A stretch of 64,000 nt of DNA from Climacium dendroides (lineage: Eukaryota; Streptophyta; Bryopsida; Hypnales; Climaciaceae), in assembly GCA_950106755.1 (NCBI GenBank), contig OX467086.1:19052001-19116000 (forward strand), given 5' to 3'. Numbering within the stretch: position 1 is the first letter of the stretch; every line of letters begins with the position of its first letter. The position numbers were made by a program, and so were the translations under genes. The notes under the pieces were generated by a model that searched no databases, was not told the origin of the DNA, and saw only the letters and a program-made list of their open reading frames with translations. Of the stretch, positions 59,701 to 64,000 are shown piece after piece.

Positions 59701-60771
59701 AATACGTAACAAGTTGTATGCAATTCTTAAATCAATTTTGGTATAAATTTTTGCTTGACTAAATTGGCTAAAAATATTTGCAGTCAATGGCAATGGATAT
59801 CAATTTTTAATTGTTACCTTGTTGAGGCCTTGATAATCTACACACATTTGTACATATCCATCTTTTTTTTTCACAAATAAAATAGAAGCACCAACTGCAA
59901 ACTTTGAGTGTCAAATGAAATTTTTGGCTAAATTTTCCTCAATATATTGCTTCAACACTACAAGTTTATCTTGTAATAAATTGTAAATTGGCCCCAAAAG
60001 GTAGTTGTGTGCCTTTCTCCAAATCAATGGCACAATTGTATGATCGATGTTGAGGCAACGCATTCGCATTTTTCTTTTCAAAAATATTTTCAAAAGACTT
60101 ATATTGCTCAAGAAACTTGATTGTTGCTGTCGTTACATTAGTTGTTGAAATCGCATAGATTGCAAAGGTAGCACCAATCTTTGTAGTACACATGAATGCT
60201 CTTGCTTCAATAAATGATGGTTTTTGAAATTTTTTGGAAGAAATAGGTTCAAATTTTGCTAAGGACTCTGTTACTAGAGATTTTTTGGAAAGAAAAATAA
60301 TACTATAATCTGACCAATTAATTTGGGGATTGTACTTTTCAAGTCAAGAAAGTCCTAAGATGATAGGACTAGAAGGAGAAAAGATAACATTATGAGCTAC
60401 ATGGCTGTTGTGGTCTTTTGATATGGTTTCTAGAGGAATTATCTCTTTGAGTAACATTACCAAAAGATAGTAATCATCTATCAATAACCTCAACATGAAT
60501 TGCTACTGTCTTTCAAACTAAAGGAATTCTATGCAATTTAGCAAATGATTCATTTATAAAACATTCTGAAGCGCTAGAATCTATCAAAGCATGGGTTTCA
60601 ATTTTCACAGAAGCTAGATATATTGGAATATTAAAACACGGTGTAGGGATCTGCGGACAATACAAGACCTGAAATTGAGGATGAATGTGTAGAGTCCAAT
60701 TGTACAGTCCCTATTGTGGCTGGACATTATCATTTTCTTATTGTATGCTTGCGCTTTGGATTTGAAGCGTG
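59701..60771 (-). pseudogene. Chromovirus protease and reverse transcriptase remnant
   Basis: On the minus strand the protease region has IETHALIDSSASECFI (about 60.57 kb), with the active-site D-S-G changed to D-S-S. RT landmarks follow: LPQHRSYNCAIDLEKGTQLP (about 60.03 kb), the EENLAKNFI helix (about 59.93 kb), a [16 protein letters not shown] remnant of the palm start (about 59.86 kb) and a GLNKVT-like word (about 59.82 kb). Several stops and shifts are present. The right margin is solo LTR B' at 60772. Confidence 0.78.
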
Positions 60772-63469
60772 TGTAGACAAAACTTTTTAGGAAAAATAGT
60801 AGATTTAGGAAAAAGGGACCTATTAAGAGCACCTTATTAGAAAAAAATAGAAATAAAGTTAATTTGAAAGTTAAAAGTTAATCAATAGTGTGAAAGGGAT
60901 TATTTAAGTAGGATGTATGAAAAATTAAAAATTAAAAAAAAAATAATTAAAAGGATGAATGGGGTGTGACTTTGGATCATACTTTTTAAAACTAAGGTGA
61001 CTAGTCACTACTACCATTATAAATTTCAATTTTTTTAATAAAAAAATTCATTTGTGATGAGTATTGCAACTCATTGTAAGTTCTTTGTAAATATATATTA
61101 TTATTATTTTTGAATTGAGTGTATTTGTTGTGTTTTCCATCTGGAGTGTTTTGTAAATTTGTGAGATTTTGCAAGTATTAAATCTAAGTTATTTTGAGTT
61201 TCCATTTGACATCCTTTTAAATGATTTGCGATATCAAAACAGACTAAATAGAGTGTGAGTGGAAAGTAAATAACAAAACCGATTGAATAAAAAATTGGTG
61301 GAATTAAAACACCACAAACACCGAGTGTCATAACATTTGAAATCCAACACTAAGAATTGGTGGATCGAGAAGGGAGTGCGTACAAATTCAGCAAAAGGGG
61401 AGGAGCAATCCAACAATTCCAGAATTGACAAAAGGGAACAACAAGAAGAATCCAATTTGACCTTCTTCACCAAATTTCACGATCCTAAAAGGTTGTAAAT
61501 GTTTGTCAAACCTTTTTCTATTTGTTTGCAAGATTGAGAACAAGGTAAGACGATCAAATAATTAAAGGATCATTCAAAATTACCACAAATTGTTTGAATT
61601 TGATAGCTAGAGAGATTTCTTTATCAAACTGAGAAATGGAATAAAAATCAGAAACAGATTTTGAAGAATTGGAACAAATTGAACAACGAATTGGCAATTG
61701 GACTGCAACGCTTGATTACTCCACCAATTGCCAAAATTTGGAAATCTTTTTTGAATTCACAACCGAGAAGGGGAGTTGCAAGTTGCATTGACAAATTGAG
61801 CAAAAATCATAATCAAATATAACAAAATTTGGACAAACCGGACAAGATTTTGCAATCGGATTTCAATGCTTGGTTGGCTTCATCACCACATCCAAAGTTT
61901 TAGAATTTGGTATCAATTCACAATAGAGAAGGGTGTGTGTAGATTAGCATGATATAGTGAGTGAGAATGATGAAGAAATTACAGTAAATTTGGTTGATTC
62001 AATCAAAATTTGCAACTGGGAAGCAGACAGGAGACATGGCGGTCTGTAGAGCTCCGATAGAACCTGTTAAGGTTTCCACGGTCATAGGGTTCAACAAGCG
62101 GAAATAGGGCCTCTTTTCTACGGCTATAGGTTCCCGTCCATTGTTTTTGAAGATTTGTGTACAGTTTTAGGTTGCAGAGTGGTTATAGGGCCACAATCTT
62201 TGGTTATAGGTTTATTACCATGGTTTTGGGCTAATTTCTACAGCTATTGGGTCTAGATCATGGTGATAGATCCAATTGTACGTTAGTAGGTCCACAAACC
62301 ATAGTTTAAGGTCTTTTTATGGTTATTTCACAAATTTCAAAGTGTTTGGTTATAGGATCTCTAAGTTTGGTTGATTTGTAAATTATTTTATGTTTTGGTG
62401 TTTTAGGTTCTTAATATTAGTCCAAATTGTAATTTTGTTCCAATATTTTGTGTTTGGATTAAGAGTGGTTTGGACAATTTGACCATTTGACCTCGAAGAA
62501 TTGGAGAAAAGCAAAAGGAGAAAGACAAAATTTAGATATAAAACCTAAACTCACATTCTCTGCATAAACTGAGACAATTTGATCTAGGATTGACGGACTT
62601 AGGCATTTTGCATCAGAATTGCTTTGGCAAGCATTTACTAGACTATTTGACCAACACACATAAAAATGAATAATTAATGAATTATGTGTATTATTTTCAA
62701 AGTACCCTACGTTCAGGTCAGATTCGTTAAAAAATAAATCAAAATATAAATAAATAGGGTATGAAATGAAATTTTCAGAAATTATAACATGGTTTATATG
62801 AACATTGTAGAAAATATTAACGAAAATAATATGAAATCTGAAAAAATAAATTGTAGAAAATACTAAAGTTAAAGTTGAATAAAGCCACCTCAAAGTGTAG
62901 AAGCCCCACTTGTGGTTCCACAAAATTTAGGAAAAGTTGAACTAGTGGTAGTGTAGTATAGTTAAGCTATAGTGTCTTACACTATAGTCCATGAATAATT
63001 CAAAATAAAGTCAAATGGAAATTTATAAATTCTAAAAGTAGATAACGAAGTGAATATTCGGCCAAAAAGAAAACATTTCGTATGGGATCTTACGAACCTG
63101 ACCCCAACGTACGGTATTACCTTGAAATTGATTAAGTCCTAAATCAATCATTATATAAGACAATTTGACCAAACTTAGAGTTTTGACTAGACTATTTGAC
63201 CACCTTATAGAATACTATATAGGACTAGAACTTCATACATTGTGTCTACATACATTGATAAAAGATTGAGAACAAAATTCCAAAACCTTGGGAATTAAAG
63301 TGTTTTGGATTGTAAAACTAAATCCAGGTATTTTCAAGTTTAAAGTATTATTTTATTTGAAATGTGACTTTAGTCACGTAAACGATAGACTGCATAAACC
63401 TTTCCCTACAAGAACCTCTGTACTATTGTTTTCCTTGGTTTTGTAAGAAAAGACAATACCTAGAAAACA
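60772..63469 (+). mobile_element. Solo LTR B', 2.7 kb, in chromovirus gag
   Basis: It starts TGTAGACAAAA and ends CTAGAAAACA, flanked by GCGTG (60767-60771) and CCGTG (63470-63474), a four-of-five target duplication. It has the same orientation and the same termini as the solo LTR at 49820-54573. ORF-free. The stretch at 62.05-62.35 kb has many GGTTATAGG/GGCTATAGG words, also seen at 51.40-51.49 kb in the partner. The frames at 61104-61473 and 62459-62923 (-) show no domain. Confidence 0.8.
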
Positions 63470-63499
63470 CCGTGTTTCGTCGTTTATTTAGACAAACAA

Positions 63500-63651
63500 C
63501 TGAGCTTGAAGCTGATTAAAACAACTGAGCTTGAAGTTGATTGAAGTCGTTCAAAAGCGCTTCTAAAATTGTTGTTCTCCTCTTGGAGTTGTTGTATCAT
63601 TCTCCACATATCCTCCATCGAATATCCTTGCAGAGAGTGTATATCAGTCAT
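63500..63651 (-). pseudogene. Chromovirus gag N-terminus fragment
   Basis: From ATG at 63651 the minus strand reads MTDIHSLQGYSMEDMWRMIQ and then a Gln/Glu/Asn-rich helix. It breaks down in a 25-bp tandem duplication (ACAACTGAGCTTGAAG word twice, about 63.50-63.54 kb) just before solo LTR B'. The order with the protease and RT to the left supports gag. A stop is reached after about 55 codons. Confidence 0.55.
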
Positions 63652-64000
63652 CTTGAATTTCCTACAAACTTAAAATGAAGTCTATTATAGAAAAACTTAG
63701 AGACAAAACAAGAACAAAAATAGAAAATTTTGAAAAAAAACTAAAAATCAGTAATTTAACTAATTATGGACTTTTCAAAGTCCATAAATAAATTAGGGCT
63801 AGTTAGGGCTACTGGCTGACATCACATTTTGCACACAAAGTCAAAAAGCTTTGGATTAGAAAGACAAATACATGGATGATGTAAAGGTGATCCAGTGCGT
63901 TTCATTTAAAGATAAGGCAAATGAAGCCAATGAACACTTTTCGGCTGGTAGCTGAAACATAATTAATTTTGAAACCTATAGTAGAACCTATCAACTACAG
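63652..64000. other. AT-rich sequence to the right edge
   Basis: This is presumably chromovirus leader. It contains a near-palindrome (TATGGACTTTTCAAAGTCCA, about 63766) like that inside the MITE at 50426-50666. No primer site or 5' LTR was recognised before the window ends. Confidence 0.4.

Larger units (their letters stand above)
55342..63651 (-). mobile_element. Minus-strand Ty3/Gypsy chromovirus with two inserted solo LTRs
   Basis: On the minus strand the order is gag start (63651), solo LTR B', gag end/protease (about 60.7-60.3 kb), RT (about 60.1-59.7 kb), RNase H (59.63-59.1 kb), solo LTR A', integrase (56.6-55.6 kb), chromodomain (55.56-55.42 kb) and polypurine tract (55342-55350). 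Stops and shifts are scattered through pol, so it is dead. The order RT-RNase H-integrase-chromodomain identifies a Ty3/Gypsy chromovirus. The body of gag between LTR B' and protease appears largely missing. Confidence 0.85.

Noticed and set aside
62459..62923. 154-aa minus-strand frame rich in Phe/Tyr/Ile
   Set aside because: It lies within solo LTR B' and its hydrophobic look reflects AT-rich sequence; it is not conserved in the partner LTR.
60772..63469. Reading 49820-54573 and 60772-63469 as the two LTRs of the chromovirus between them
   Set aside because: Each block has its own flanking 5-bp duplication. The left one lies inside Copia LTR sequence that resumes on its other side, and the chromovirus polypurine tract points to a different LTR at 55080-55341. 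Gag sequence continues to the right of 63469.

Overview
The window reads as nuclear DNA of a land plant, probably a seedless one (bryophyte, lycophyte or fern). This is an inference from a plant-type serine carboxypeptidase gene, GT-AG introns, Copia, chromovirus and CACTA elements, and HSPA12-type Hsp70 genes, which I do not expect in flowering plants. Exons are GC-rich, while introns and spacers are strongly AT-rich. No CRISPR array, tRNA, rRNA or operon was seen.

Layout. 1-9 kb holds a tandem pair of HSPA12-like Hsp70 paralogues on the + strand. Copy A is cut by the window start (1-1322). Copy B is complete (6226-8926, three exons, 591 aa) and follows a GC-rich upstream region with clustered GCCGAC boxes. 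9-15 kb is AT-rich spacer with small inverted-repeat elements and dispersed repeats. 15.9-20.2 kb is a complete ten-exon serine carboxypeptidase-like gene (461 aa) with signal peptide and catalytic Ser/Asp/His motifs. 21.4-22.7 kb is a GC-rich island that I could not assign.

From about 24.7 kb to the right edge the window is mostly mobile DNA, much of it nested. An LTR-like block at 31974-37992 is split by a GC-rich element with a 633-codon gag-like frame that carries five stops but no frameshift. A decayed minus-strand Copia element has LTRs at 38088 and 49666. It contains a foldback element, a plus-strand Copia fragment and a 2.1-kb solo LTR with a perfect ATAAG duplication. A second solo LTR (49820-54573) sits in the Copia right LTR and itself holds a non-autonomous CACTA element (ATT duplications) and a small MITE. 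A minus-strand chromovirus (about 55.1-63.65 kb) carries two more solo LTRs, one in pol and one in the gag region.

The two resident genes look functional and unrelated: an ATP-binding chaperone-like pair and a secreted or vacuolar peptidase/acyltransferase-fold protein. The most unusual material is the set of 2.1-2.7 kb LTRs, whose flanking duplications are exact or nearly exact, with dense degenerate CAA(A/G)TTGG-like words and no coding interior in view, and the nested order of insertion that can be read from them.
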